A DNA stretch of 64,000 nucleotides. Source: an uncultured Geobacteraceae bacterium. GTDB taxonomy: Bacteria > Desulfobacterota > Desulfuromonadia > Geobacterales > Pseudopelobacteraceae. The stretch is from NCBI GenBank assembly GCA_903939115.1, contig CAJAFV010000046.1, positions 101,663 to 165,662 of the forward strand, given 5' to 3'. Position numbers and translations under genes: made by a program. Below are positions 26,525-36,700 of the stretch, piece after piece (within the stretch, counting starts at the first letter, position 1; the number at the start of each line of letters is the position of its first letter). Below the pieces are notes generated by a model. The model was not told where the DNA came from. It ran no database searches and saw only the letters and a list, made by a program, of their open reading frames with translations.

Positions 26525-27307
26525 TCACCGCACCAGTCGTCGTCGCATGCCGGTTACGGCGAACGGGAATAAAACCACCGACCATATAACCAGATATGCG
26601 ATCGAGATTACATTGGATACGTCCAGTCTGCCGAGCGCTGAGGCCCGGCAGAGCTCGACGAGGTGGGTGAGGGGGAGGAAATTCGCGATACCCTGTGCCC
26701 AAGCGGGTAAATTGTTGAGCGGGAAAAAGGTGCCGGAGAAGAGAAACATCGGCGTGATAAATAGGAAAATCGGTAAATTAAGTGTCTCGATAGTCGGGAC
26801 TACAGCCGTGCAGACCATGCCGACGCACGCAAAAGCCAAACCACCTAGAAAAGCGACAGGAAGCAGTAGTAAGGCATGGGGGAAGTGCAAAAGACCGAAA
26901 AAAGTCAGGATGATCATCATGAGCGCAGTGCCGATAACCGACTTGGTTGCGCCCCAGAGGATTTCTCCGGTGATGATTTCTTCAATTGTCAGCGGTGTTG
27001 CCAACATGGCATCAAACGTTTTCTGATAAAACATGCGCACGAAAGAGCTGAAGGTCGTCTCAAAAAATGAGCTCTGCATGATGTTTATAGCAATCAGAGC
27101 CGGTGCGATATATGCCGTGTAATCGGTCGATTTTCCACCGTAAGAGAGTGAACCGACTAATCCGCCCAGGCCGACGCCGAATGCTGCCAGGTAAAACAGC
27201 GGCTCAAGCAGCGGTGGTGCAAAAGAGATCATCCACGTCTTGCGATAGACCCGGTAGTTTCGCTGCCATACGCGTATGAATCGTTTACTTAAATTGAAGC
27301 CAATCAT
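26525..27307 (-). CDS. ABC-2 type transporter permease (NodJ/DRA-like)
   Basis: This is the membrane subunit of an ABC exporter, 260 aa with six probable membrane helices, including FYLAAFGVGLGGLVG, ALMMIILTFFGLL, LAFACVGMVCTAVV, LPIFLFITPMFLFSGTFFPL and the last helix VIWSVVLFPFAV. The segment FSGTFFPLNNLPAWAQGIANFLPLTHLVE is typical of the ABC-2/NodJ family, which moves lipids, polysaccharides or drugs out of the cell. I chose the ATG at 27307 because it forms an ATGA overlap with the stop of the ATPase gene; a start 22 codons earlier would lie deep inside that gene. The substrate is unknown. Confidence 0.9.
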   Translation of the reverse strand: MIGFNLSKRFIRVWQRNYRVYRKTWMISFAPPLLEPLFYLAAFGVGLGGLVGSLSYGGKSTDYTAYIAPALIAINIMQSSFFETTFSSFVRMFYQKTFDAMLATPLTIEEIITGEILWGATKSVIGTALMMIILTFFGLLHFPHALLLLPVAFLGGLAFACVGMVCTAVVPTIETLNLPIFLFITPMFLFSGTFFPLNNLPAWAQGIANFLPLTHLVELCRASALGRLDVSNVISIAYLVIWSVVLFPFAVTGMRRRLVR

Positions 27308-28215
27308 TCGCGTAACTCCCTTCCGGTCAGCCTCAAAAAGACATCCTCCAGCGTCGCAGGGCGGAGCATGCAACCTTCATGACAATGATCAGCAAGTAAA
27401 TCGCGGTAAAGCGTTTCGCCATCGTTGCTATAGAGTATCAACCGCTGACCCAGATCTTCGAATAAAATTCCTTTTTCTGTAAGCATTCCTCTCAGATCCG
27501 CGCACGGCGCGACGACTTCAATGACGCTTTTTCCTACATGCTCCTGAATCAGGTCAAGTGGCGCCCCTTCAACCAGTATTTTTCCTTGATCCATAATTAT
27601 CAGCCGATCGCAAAGACGCTGCGCTTCGTCCATGTAATGAGTCGTCAATAGCGTCGTGAGTCCGCGTTTCTTCAGGTCATCAAGACGGCTCCATAACTGG
27701 TGTCGTGATTGTGGGTCGAGTCCGCTGGTCGGTTCATCCAGGATCAGCAGCTGTGGCTCGTTGAGAAGTGCCCGCGCCAGGGCCAGGCGACGTTTAAGAC
27801 CTCCGGAGAGATCCTTGACGTTGGCATGCTCACGTCCTTCCAAAGCGGTAAACTGCAGCAGAGAAGCCACCCGCTCATTAACGAGAGCTGAAGGTATATC
27901 GAAATAGGCGGCGAATGTTTCCAGATTTTCGCGCACGGTCAAATCCGGATCAAGGTTGTCCTCCTGCTGACAGACACCAATCCGGGCTTTTATTGATCTC
28001 CATGCAGTATCGCAGTCAGTGCCGAAAATCTGCAGAGTCCCGCTTTCCCGTGGAGTGAAGCCGTAGATCATTCGTATTGTAGTGGTTTTACCGGCTCCGT
28101 TAGGGCCGAGCAGGCCAAAACATTCACCAGCTTGTACCGTAAAACTGATGCCATCGACCGCAACGGCCGGACCATAGGACTTGCGCAAGTTTTTAACTTC
28201 AATTATTGCCGACAT
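27304..28215 (-). CDS. ABC transporter ATP-binding protein (NodI/DRA-like)
   Basis: The 303-aa nucleotide-binding subunit shows Walker A GPNGAGKTTT, Q-loop IGVCQQEDNLD, signature LSGGLKRRLALARAL, Walker B LLILDEPTSGLD and the H-loop TTHYMDEA. The C-terminal 80 residues form the extension seen in drug/polysaccharide exporter ATPases. The start at 28215 follows AAAAGGA by 7 nt; an ATG ten codons upstream has no such site. It is translationally coupled to the permease gene, and the two should form a homodimer-of-pairs exporter. It follows dbpA by 52 bp on the same strand. Confidence 0.92.
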   Translation of the reverse strand: MSAIIEVKNLRKSYGPAVAVDGISFTVQAGECFGLLGPNGAGKTTTIRMIYGFTPRESGTLQIFGTDCDTAWRSIKARIGVCQQEDNLDPDLTVRENLETFAAYFDIPSALVNERVASLLQFTALEGREHANVKDLSGGLKRRLALARALLNEPQLLILDEPTSGLDPQSRHQLWSRLDDLKKRGLTTLLTTHYMDEAQRLCDRLIIMDQGKILVEGAPLDLIQEHVGKSVIEVVAPCADLRGMLTEKGILFEDLGQRLILYSNDGETLYRDLLADHCHEGCMLRPATLEDVFLRLTGRELRE

Positions 28216-28267
28216 CTGAATCCTTTTGAGCGGTTTTGCTCTCAAACCATACGCTTAATATCCCGCT

Positions 28268-29656
28268 CTATCCAACCTCTACTTTTCTGACCTTGTAGAA
28301 ACGCCCCTTGATCTTGTTTCTCCCGAGGCAAGACAGCGCCTGATCGACGCTTGCCCTGACGATTGCTATGTATGCGTGGCTATCAAAAACAGTAATTTTT
28401 CCGACCTCGCTTCCTGTTATCCCTCCTTCGCCGGTGAGGCCGCCGAGAATATCACCCGGGCGCAGCTTGTTCTTGCGCCCTCCGTCGATACAGATGGTAA
28501 CCATCGGTGGTATCAGATGGCCGCCCGCTGCTACCGGTAACGAGGCCAGTTCACCCCTTGAGATGCTGCTGCCAAGCAGGTTTTCAATCGCCTGAACCCG
28601 TCGGGACTCATGGGGAGTTACCAGGCTCAGTGCCAACCCCTGCTCCCCGGCCCGTCCGGTGCGGCCGATCCGATGAGTATGAATCTCCGGATCGCGCGGA
28701 AGTTCATAATTGATAACCGCTGCGAGCTCCTTTATATCAAGACCGCGCGCGGCGACATCTGTTGCGACCAGCACCGAAGCACTTTTGTTGGCAAAAAGGA
28801 GCAGCACCAGATCACGATCCCGCTGTTCCAGATCGCCATGGATAGCCAATGCGGTAAAGCCGCTTTTGGTCAGGGAGTTCGCCACCTCCTGACACTCCGC
28901 TTTGGTGTTGCAGAAGACCAGCGTGGACTCAGGACGATAATGCCTGAGGATCCGGACTACTGCCGGTATCCGTTCGTCCGGAGTCACCTCATAGAGGACT
29001 TGCGCGATAGCGTTTTCGTCATGGGTCTCATCAACCGTTACCTCAACCGGTTCATGCTGGAATGTTGCCGTCAGTTCCCCTATTGCCGCAGGGTATGTGG
29101 CAGAAAAAAGCAGGGTCTGCTTTTTGTGCGGAGTGGCGGCAATGAGAGTATTGATATCGTCCTGAAACCCCATGTCGAGCATGCGGTCGGCCTCATCAAG
29201 TACCAGAGTCTGCAGTGCGGTGAAGTCGAGACTCCCCCGTCGCAGATGGTCGAGAAGGCGTCCCGGAGTTCCGACCACCACATGGGCGCCGTGCTCCAGC
29301 GAACCGAGTTGGGGGCCGAAGGGAACGCCGCCGCAGAGTGTCAGAATTTTTACGTTGTCAGTAAAGCGGGCCAGGCGACGCAGCTCTTTGCCAACTTGAT
29401 CGGCCAGTTCGCGAGTGGGGCAGAGTACCAATGCCTGAACCTGCAAGGAGCTTGTCTCCAGACGTGTCAGCAAGCCGATACCGAAGGCGGCGGTTTTGCC
29501 GCTGCCGGTTTTCGCCTTGGCAATGAGGTCTTTTCCGGCGAGAATCAGCGGAAGAGTGTGGGCTTGAATGGGTGTCATCTCGGCATAGCCGAGTGACGCG
29601 AGATTTTTGAGCATGGACGGCTTTATATGAAGCGTTGAAAATGCTGTTACGGTCAT
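28268..29656 (-). CDS. dbpA: DEAD-box RNA helicase, DbpA type
   Basis: The protein has 462 aa. It carries the Q motif (YAEMTPIQAHTLPLIL), motif I AKTGSGKTAAF, Ia PTRELADQV, DEAD as LVLDEADRMLDMGF, III SATYP, then ATDVAARGLDI and HRIGRTGRAG. The C-terminal 75 residues (MVTICIDGGRKNKLRPGDILGGL to the end) match the DbpA RNA-binding domain, which recognises a hairpin of 23S rRNA, so a role in 50S subunit assembly is likely. The start has GAGAG 6-10 nt upstream. A TATACT -10-like box lies near 29724-29729 on the minus strand with no convincing -35. Confidence 0.93.
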   Translation of the reverse strand: MTVTAFSTLHIKPSMLKNLASLGYAEMTPIQAHTLPLILAGKDLIAKAKTGSGKTAAFGIGLLTRLETSSLQVQALVLCPTRELADQVGKELRRLARFTDNVKILTLCGGVPFGPQLGSLEHGAHVVVGTPGRLLDHLRRGSLDFTALQTLVLDEADRMLDMGFQDDINTLIAATPHKKQTLLFSATYPAAIGELTATFQHEPVEVTVDETHDENAIAQVLYEVTPDERIPAVVRILRHYRPESTLVFCNTKAECQEVANSLTKSGFTALAIHGDLEQRDRDLVLLLFANKSASVLVATDVAARGLDIKELAAVINYELPRDPEIHTHRIGRTGRAGEQGLALSLVTPHESRRVQAIENLLGSSISRGELASLPVAAGGHLIPPMVTICIDGGRKNKLRPGDILGGLTGEGGITGSEVGKITVFDSHAYIAIVRASVDQALSCLGRNKIKGRFYKVRKVEVG

Positions 29657-29907
29657 AGTGACTCTCTCTTTTTACAAGTTGGGCGCTCAGTTTCAGCCTC
29701 AGAAATATCATAAAAGCGGGGTGAGTATACATTATTTTGATGACGATGAAATGATCTATTGATTCTCGTCGCCAGTCTGAAAAGAAGGTGCGATACCATG
29801 AACGAGACAGTTATGGTCTTTTTTGAACCAGATTGCTCGCTTTTCTGCTAGTATCGAAAATTATTTTAGATTTATTCTGGAAGCACTATTTTCTGGAGTT
29901 ATATTAC

Positions 29908-31110
29908 ATGCCGCTTCCCCGCATCACCCCTAAACGACAGTTGGTCCAGAGTCTGTTGATTGCTGTTGCGCTGCTTCTCCCTTTTGTCACGGTATCCGGC
30001 AATCCGTTTCTGCGTATGGACATAGCAAAGATGACGCTCTTTCTGGCTGGAATACCGCTCAGGATTGACCAGTTTTATCTTGTGCTGCTGGTGATTTTGT
30101 TATTCGTCGCTGTCTTTCTCCTGGTAACGGCCGTGTTGGGGCGGGTCTGGTGCGGCTGGCTCTGCCCGCAAACTGTTTTTAATGACCTCGTAGAGTTGTG
30201 CACCAGAAAATTCCGCACGCAAAACAGTCAAGCCATAGCTCGACCGGTTGAGCATATTGCCTCGCTGGTTATAGCCACGCTGATTGCATTCAACCTGTTT
30301 TGCTGGTTCATGCCACCCCGACAGGCTGGTGCAGACCTTCTGGATATCCCCGGCCACCAGCTTATGTTGGTAACCTTTCTGATTCTGACGTTGTTCGGCT
30401 ATCTTAACCTGATTCTGGTCAAGCGGAGTTTTTGTCGCAGCTACTGCCCGTACGGCCGGTTTCAGACCGCTTTGATGGATGCGGGTACCCTGAATATCTC
30501 CTTTCTGGAGGAGAGCCGCGACCGTTGCCTGCGCTGCAACGCCTGTGTCCGGACCTGCCCGATGGCTATTGATATCCGTGAAGGGTTCCAGGTCGAATGC
30601 ATCGGATGTGGGCGCTGCATCGATGCCTGTCGCGGAATAATGGAGAAAAAACCTGAAAGGACCGGACTGATCGATTATCGTTTCGGAACTGTGAAAGGGA
30701 CAGGCTTCCGCTTGGGGAAGACGACCGTTGCGCTGCTGCTCATGACGCTGTTTCTTGCCGCCGGACTCATCTGGGGAGTTGCCGGCAGAAACCAGAACGC
30801 GTTTGCCGTGCAGCGTGTTGCAACCGCAGATTCACGCCTCCTTCCGGACGGTTCACAGGCACAGGTCTGGCGGGCGATAATCGGTAATCGCTCGGAAGCG
30901 GCACAGGGTTACTCAATCCGGCTTGCCGGAGAGTCGCCAAACGGCGTTGAATTGCTCGGTCAAATCCGTGAAATAAAGGTAGAAGCGAATCAGCATCGCG
31001 AAGTAATCTTCATGATCCATGTTATAAACAAATCCCGCCCTCCTGAAAAAATAGTTCTTCAGCTGATGCGCGGTGACCAGTCGGCAGGGTCGGTGTCGGT
31101 TTCGCCATGA
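29908..31110 (+). CDS. ccoG: Cytochrome cbb3 oxidase accessory protein CcoG (FixG/RdxA)
   Basis: This 400-aa polyferredoxin-like membrane protein has about five membrane segments (LVQSLLIAVALLLPFVTVSG, FYLVLLVILLFVAVFLLVTAVLG, others near 140-190 and 275). The RVWCGWLCPQ and FCRSYCPYGRFQ motifs are present, followed by two ferredoxin-like clusters, CLRCNACVRTCP and CIGCGRCIDAC. CcoG takes part in copper handling during assembly of cbb3 oxidase and has been proposed as a Cu(II) reductase. I chose the ATG at 29908, which has TGGAG upstream, over an ATG 25 codons earlier. The stop overlaps ccoI as ATGA. The oxidase subunit genes are not in the window. Confidence 0.93.
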   Translation: MPLPRITPKRQLVQSLLIAVALLLPFVTVSGNPFLRMDIAKMTLFLAGIPLRIDQFYLVLLVILLFVAVFLLVTAVLGRVWCGWLCPQTVFNDLVELCTRKFRTQNSQAIARPVEHIASLVIATLIAFNLFCWFMPPRQAGADLLDIPGHQLMLVTFLILTLFGYLNLILVKRSFCRSYCPYGRFQTALMDAGTLNISFLEESRDRCLRCNACVRTCPMAIDIREGFQVECIGCGRCIDACRGIMEKKPERTGLIDYRFGTVKGTGFRLGKTTVALLLMTLFLAAGLIWGVAGRNQNAFAVQRVATADSRLLPDGSQAQVWRAIIGNRSEAAQGYSIRLAGESPNGVELLGQIREIKVEANQHREVIFMIHVINKSRPPEKIVLQLMRGDQSAGSVSVSP

Positions 31111-33533
31111 GCATCCTGCCAGAGCAGAGTTGCAGTCATTGCGGCATCAGCTTCCGCTGGAAAGCGATCATCGACAGCGGTGACGACGGCAGTCAGACCA
31201 TTTTTTGCTGCCGGGGATGTGAGGGTGCCTATCGCATGATCTGTGCAGCGGGGCTGGGAAATTTTTACCTGCGCTCAGACCGGGCAACACCGACGGTATC
31301 TGATGCCTCTGCTGCACATTACACTGAAATAGATCTGTCGCGCCATATTGTCTCTGAAGGTGATCTCTGTAGAATTGATATTCTGGTTTGCGGCATTACC
31401 TGTCCCTCCTGCGTCTGGCTGTTGGAGCGAATGCTGGTTCGCGTGCCGGGTGTTGAATACGTCAGTCTCTCCTATAGCGGCGGTATCGCCTCGCTGCGTT
31501 TTAATCCGGAGACCGTTACCCCTCTGGAGATTTTTTCCGTTATTGTCAGCCTCGGCTATTCTCCCCGACCCTATTCCGTCGATCAATCTGAAAAGGAAGC
31601 ACGCCGCGAGCGTGACGACCTGCTGCTCCGCTTCGGTACCGCACTTTTTCTGACGATGCAGTTGATGGTCTATTCGTATGCTCTGTACGCCGGATATTTC
31701 CAGGGTATAGGGGGAGCAATGAAACAGTTTCTGCAGTATGTTTCGTTGCTGGTGACAACTCCGGTGGTTTTTTATTCCGGCTGGCCGTTTATTATCGGGG
31801 CCTGGCGTTCGCTCAAAACTGCCGCTCCGGGAATGGATCTACTCATTGCCATGGGTGCGCTCTCGGCCTGGATTTACAGTGTATGGGCAACATTTACCGG
31901 ACACGAAACGTACTTTGAGAGTGCGGCAACCATCGTGACGTTTGTCTTGATCGGTCGCCTGCTGGAACTTTCGGTGCGCCGCCGGGCCATGTCCGGGATC
32001 AGCTCCCTGTATGCTTCGGCACCGCAGCGGGCAACGCTGGTGGGTGAGAGTGAACACCGCACGATTGGCGTTGACGAAATTCGACCGGGAGATCTCCTGC
32101 TGGTGAGACAGGGAGAACGTTTCCCTGTTGACTGCCTGATTATTGAAGGTGAAACCGAGGTAGATCAATCGTTGGCCACCGGAGAGAGCCAGCCGGTTCT
32201 GCTGATCTGCGGTAATGAAGTGCGCTCAGGCTGTGTCAATGTGGCGGCCCCTGTAACCGTGCAGGCGCTCAGGCCGGCTGGTCAGAGTTATTTGATGCGG
32301 GTTGCCGCACTGGTCCAGATGGCACAGGCCGGAAAACCGAAGCTGCAGCAGTTGGCCGACCGGGTCTCCGGCTGGTTTGTGCCGGCGGTAATTCTGCTGG
32401 CACTGCTTGTTTGTGCCGTGCGGCTTCAGTATTCAGGAGACAGTGTCGGCACGGCCGTCATGTCTGCCTTGTCAGTCATTTTGATCGCCTGTCCCTGTGC
32501 CATGGGTCTGGCGGTTCCGGCGGCGGTGCTGGCGGCCTGCAGCCGCTCGGCGTCGCTCGGCGTCATTCTGCGGGGGGGCGACGTCATTGAGCGGCTGGCG
32601 TCAATAAACAGCGCGCTGTTTGATAAAACCGGCACGGTAACCTGCGGGCTGCCCGGCGTCATTCAATTCGACACGTATTCCGGTTATGGTACGGCAACCG
32701 TTCTCCAGGCAGCGGCAACAGTTGAAGAACAGGCGGCCCATCCGCTTGCCCGGGCGATTGTTCAGTATGCTGCCGGGTGTGGCTACCAGCCTGAATTATG
32801 CCGTGATTTTCGCTCTGTGCCGGGTCGTGGCATCTCCGGCGTTTTGCCGGATGGAAAAAGAGTGCTCTGTGGCAGCGAGTCGTTCCTTCGGGAAACGGGA
32901 ACGCCTGTCAGCATCAATTGTCTGGCGGATGGTTCCGCTACCGCTGTTCTGCTGGCCATCGACGGACTGTTGGCGGGACGTTTTCTGCTTGTCGATCAGC
33001 TGCGGGAAGGTGCACGGCGGGTTGTTTCCGAGCTTGCCGCGGAGCAGATGGAACTTTGTCTTATCAGTGGTGACCACCAGAATACGGTCGACCGCATTGC
33101 CGCTGATATTGGCGTGCTCTCCGCTCAAGGGGGGATGACGCCTGACCAAAAACTTGAGCATGTTACCACTCTACTGCAGCAAGGCCGCCAGGTCCTGATG
33201 GTTGGCGATGGCGTCAACGATGCACCGGCGCTGGCAGCTGCCACGGTCAGCTGTTCACTCTCCGGATCAAGTGATATTGCCCTGGAAAATGCCGATGTGA
33301 TCATTACCGGCGACGATCTTTCGCGTATCGCAACAGCGTACCGTCTCAGCCGCGCCACGATGACGATTATCAAACAGAACCTCGTCTGGGCTTTTGTGTA
33401 TAATATCGTCGGCATACCGCTGGCGATGACCGGCCACCTCACTCCGGTATACGCCGCCGTCGCCATGACCGCCAGCTCTCTGCTGGTTTCACTCAATTCA
33501 CTGCGTCTGATGAGGTTAAAACAGCATGGATGA
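31107..33533 (+). CDS. ccoI: Copper-translocating P1B-type ATPase CcoI (FixI)
   Basis: The protein has 808 aa. An N-terminal Cys-rich domain (SCSHCG, then FCCRGCEGAY) is followed by an HMA-like domain with ITCPSCVW near residue 95, eight likely membrane helices, the actuator motif ATGES, the metal-site motif CPCAMGLAVPA, the phosphorylation site DKTGTVT and GDGVNDAPAL. The CPC motif and N-terminal layout match FixI/CcoI, which delivers copper for the cbb3 haem-copper centre, rather than a resistance pump. It lies between ccoG and ccoS with overlaps on both sides (4 and 8 nt), which supports this role. Confidence 0.94.
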   Translation: MSILPEQSCSHCGISFRWKAIIDSGDDGSQTIFCCRGCEGAYRMICAAGLGNFYLRSDRATPTVSDASAAHYTEIDLSRHIVSEGDLCRIDILVCGITCPSCVWLLERMLVRVPGVEYVSLSYSGGIASLRFNPETVTPLEIFSVIVSLGYSPRPYSVDQSEKEARRERDDLLLRFGTALFLTMQLMVYSYALYAGYFQGIGGAMKQFLQYVSLLVTTPVVFYSGWPFIIGAWRSLKTAAPGMDLLIAMGALSAWIYSVWATFTGHETYFESAATIVTFVLIGRLLELSVRRRAMSGISSLYASAPQRATLVGESEHRTIGVDEIRPGDLLLVRQGERFPVDCLIIEGETEVDQSLATGESQPVLLICGNEVRSGCVNVAAPVTVQALRPAGQSYLMRVAALVQMAQAGKPKLQQLADRVSGWFVPAVILLALLVCAVRLQYSGDSVGTAVMSALSVILIACPCAMGLAVPAAVLAACSRSASLGVILRGGDVIERLASINSALFDKTGTVTCGLPGVIQFDTYSGYGTATVLQAAATVEEQAAHPLARAIVQYAAGCGYQPELCRDFRSVPGRGISGVLPDGKRVLCGSESFLRETGTPVSINCLADGSATAVLLAIDGLLAGRFLLVDQLREGARRVVSELAAEQMELCLISGDHQNTVDRIAADIGVLSAQGGMTPDQKLEHVTTLLQQGRQVLMVGDGVNDAPALAAATVSCSLSGSSDIALENADVIITGDDLSRIATAYRLSRATMTIIKQNLVWAFVYNIVGIPLAMTGHLTPVYAAVAMTASSLLVSLNSLRLMRLKQHG

Positions 33534-33666
33534 AAGCCTTGTTATTTTGATAGTTTTATCACTCTGTCTTGGCGCAGGCTGCTGGCTGATATTCATCTGG
33601 GCGGTGAAGAAAGGTGAATTTGAGGATGTGGAGAAGCCGAAACACCGTATGTTGGATGATGATTGA
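33526..33666 (+). CDS. ccoS: Cytochrome oxidase maturation protein CcoS (FixS)
   Basis: The gene is only 46 codons long and overlaps the end of ccoI by 8 nt. The product has a single N-terminal membrane helix (LVILIVLSLCLGAGCWLIFIWAV), then KKGEFEDVEKPKHRMLDDD. The helix followed by a W-x-V-(K)-G-x-(F/Y)-x-D-x-E-x-P segment is the hallmark of CcoS/FixS. The protein is needed for cofactor insertion into cbb3 oxidase. The size, motif and place after ccoI make the call secure despite the length. Confidence 0.9.
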   Translation: MDESLVILIVLSLCLGAGCWLIFIWAVKKGEFEDVEKPKHRMLDDD

Positions 33667-33738
33667 CGTTGAGCCTTATGAAAAGTTGGGTTATTTTAGA
33701 TGCGCTGAGTCGATATTTTCCCGGTTTAAAAGAAGAAA

Positions 33739-36700
33739 ATGACAACCAATACCCGCAATACATATAGTACACGCATTTTAAAATTAGCGGCTCTGTCCAT
33801 CGCTATCAGTCTGTCGCTTCTGTTGCTCTGTCTCGCCTTTCTCCCGACCCTTGTCAGTAGTCAATCGGTACAAACCCGCATTCAGAGAACCCTTTCAGCC
33901 GCCATGAAACGTGAGGTGGTCTGGTCGAGACTGGCCGTCTCTTGGTCTGATGGCCTTGTCCTTTCCGGACTCAAACTCGGTGATGGCCCTGCGCCGCTTT
34001 TCAAAACCGACATTGAGCAGCTTGTGATTACTCCGGGAATCAGTCGCGGCGTTGATGGGCGTTTCGGTGTTGATCTGGTGGTCAAAATAAAAAACGTTCA
34101 GGCTGAACTTGCTCCCGGTCCGCCAAAAGCGGTGCCGTTGCCAATCAAGGATCCTCTGACACTATTGGCCGAAGCGATTCAAAAAGTTCAGGGGCTTGAT
34201 TTACCTCTGCCGGTTGATCTTCGTGTTCAGATGGAAATTGCTCCGCTGCAGGTTGCGTATCATGTTCCGGCGCCAGGGAAACAGCTGCAGCTTACTGACT
34301 TTTCGCTCCGCCTTGCCATGCCGTCGCTGGCAACAAAACCTGTTACCGCTGAAGTAAATGGCCGCGTGGTGGTTGATGGTCGCAATATGGGGAAGGTCAA
34401 CTTCAATGCGAAGGTGAGTGACCTCGTGACCAATGAGCGGCGGATTCAACTCGCTGCAGCGCTGTTTGCCATTGATGCTGCGGCACCCGGTACGAGCTTT
34501 GCCGTAACCGGTGGCCTGGGGCAGGTGGACGGTTTTACTGCACGCTTGAAACTGGACCTGCCACGGTTGCTGGCGGTTGCACACCCTTTTGTGCCACCTG
34601 CGATTCCGGAACTGGCGGGCACTATCGAGCTGCTGCTGCAAGCGAAAGCCGATGCAGAGCGCAATCTGCACGCAACAGTGACGCTTGAGGGGGATGGGCT
34701 GGCTGCACATGGCGGTGCGCTGAAGGCAAAACGGGTCGGGTCGCTGGACCTGAAACTGCAGCAGCAGATTGTCACAGATCATACGCGCCAACGGGTTGAA
34801 TTCCCCGGCGGCACGTGTATTATCCCCGAACTGCTTAATGTGGCATGGAGCGCTTCCGTCAGCCATCCCACCGTACCCGCGCGCTCACTTGATCTGCAGG
34901 TCGGTCCCATGCGGCTTGATCTTGCCAGGGCGCTTGCAGTCGCTACACCGTTTCTCCCTCCCGAGACTCCGATCAAAGATCTATCCGGCGAACTGACCCT
35001 CCGCTCCCTGAATCTGAAACTGACCGGTCCCGACAATAACGGAGATCTCGCTGTTGCCGGTTTTGGCGTCAGGCTTCCCCATTTGCGTGCAGCATTGAAA
35101 AAGGGTGAGCTGACCGCCGCCGATGTCGAACTGCTCCTCGAAAAAGTGTCATGTCCGCTGGTTGCAAAACTGCCGGTCAAGCTGGGAGCTGATCTGCTCT
35201 GGAGCGTCAAAAGTGCGGCGCTATCCGGCGCTCAACCGCTTTCAATACAGGGGGCGCGCGGGACTGTCGGCGTGGTAGTCAACGACCTCAATCTGAAAAG
35301 CGCCTCGCCGCGAAACATTGCCGCGTCAATTGTCGTAACGCAATCCATTGATCTGGGCCGTGTATCGAGCGGCACGCAGTTTACCGTCGAAAAGGTTCAT
35401 GAACAGCTCCGTTTCCTCGGCCGGGCTGCTGAAAATGGAGACATTGAGGCCACTCTTCCGGAATTTTCCCTCATCGCCGCTTCCCTGCAGGGAAAAAAGG
35501 ATGGCAAACGCTTCGGCCCGCTGCCGCTTACAGCATCGCTGACGGCGACCAACCTTTATCTCTCTGCCGCACACGGTGCGAAGCCGACGCTCAAGCACGC
35601 TGCCGCCAGAATTTCAGCGGGTGAAGCTGTTCAGGTGGTTGCAGAGGCGGCTCTTTCCGGTGCGTCTCCGCAACGGGCAACTACAAGCGGCACTGCCCGG
35701 CTCGACCTGCGGCGCACCCTGCCAGTATTAAAAGATTTTCTACCCTCCGGCCTGAAGGCGGACGGAGTTGTTTCTGCCGCCTGGGATATCGCCGCGCTGC
35801 TGCCGGATAAAACTCTTGCCGCCGACACAAACCTGATGCGGAGTGCCCGGGCCGGATTATCCCTGTTTGACAAACTTGAATTGAGTGTAAAACTTGATAC
35901 TGTTTCAGCAACGGTTCCATCCGCCACAGGGACGATCAACGTGGCAGGGTTGCATACCGGTCCGGATCTGCGGATTGTGTCAACGAACAGAGGCGATTTG
36001 GCACGGTTTGAAGGTGGTTTGCGCATTTCAGCGGTGAGCGGCCTTCCCGGATCAGCCGGAAAACTCCCGCCCCAGCATGGCTCTTTTGTTTTCAATGGCC
36101 AGCTTTCTGACTGGCGGGAGTTCCGTTTAAGCGAGGAGTTCCGTATTGACCCGCTGGCAGTGGTGCATGAGGCCGAACTGAATGTGAGTCGTATCGATAC
36201 GCTGTTGGACGAAAAGCAACCGTTCAGCGTGGCAACTCTGATCAAACGGCTGGACGCTACGCTGTTAGCAACTGTCGAGGGGGAATTCACCCGCAACCTG
36301 AAACCGCTGCTGCCCGGTATTGATCTGGCCGGGACAATCAACAGTGCTGTTCGCGTCGATCTTGCCGCCGGTCGAGATATTGCCGTGCGCTGCTCGTTGG
36401 CAACACGGGATTTCGGGGCTCAACTTGCCAATGGGACGAAGATTGAAGGGGTGCGCTCTGATATTGCGATCAATCGTAGCTATTCCCTGGCTGTTACCAC
36501 CCCGGGAGAGCGCTGGACGCCGCTCTCGACGGCCCTTGTCCGTCCGGCAGTCGTTGCGACGGCCAACCCCGGTGCGGCAGGAATTGCCGGGCGGATTCAT
36601 GACGACCTGCGCGGCGATGTTGGCGGGGCACGGTCTTTTTCAATCAAACGCATAACAACCAAAGCGTCCGGAGTACCACTGGTGCTTACTGCGCTTGAGG

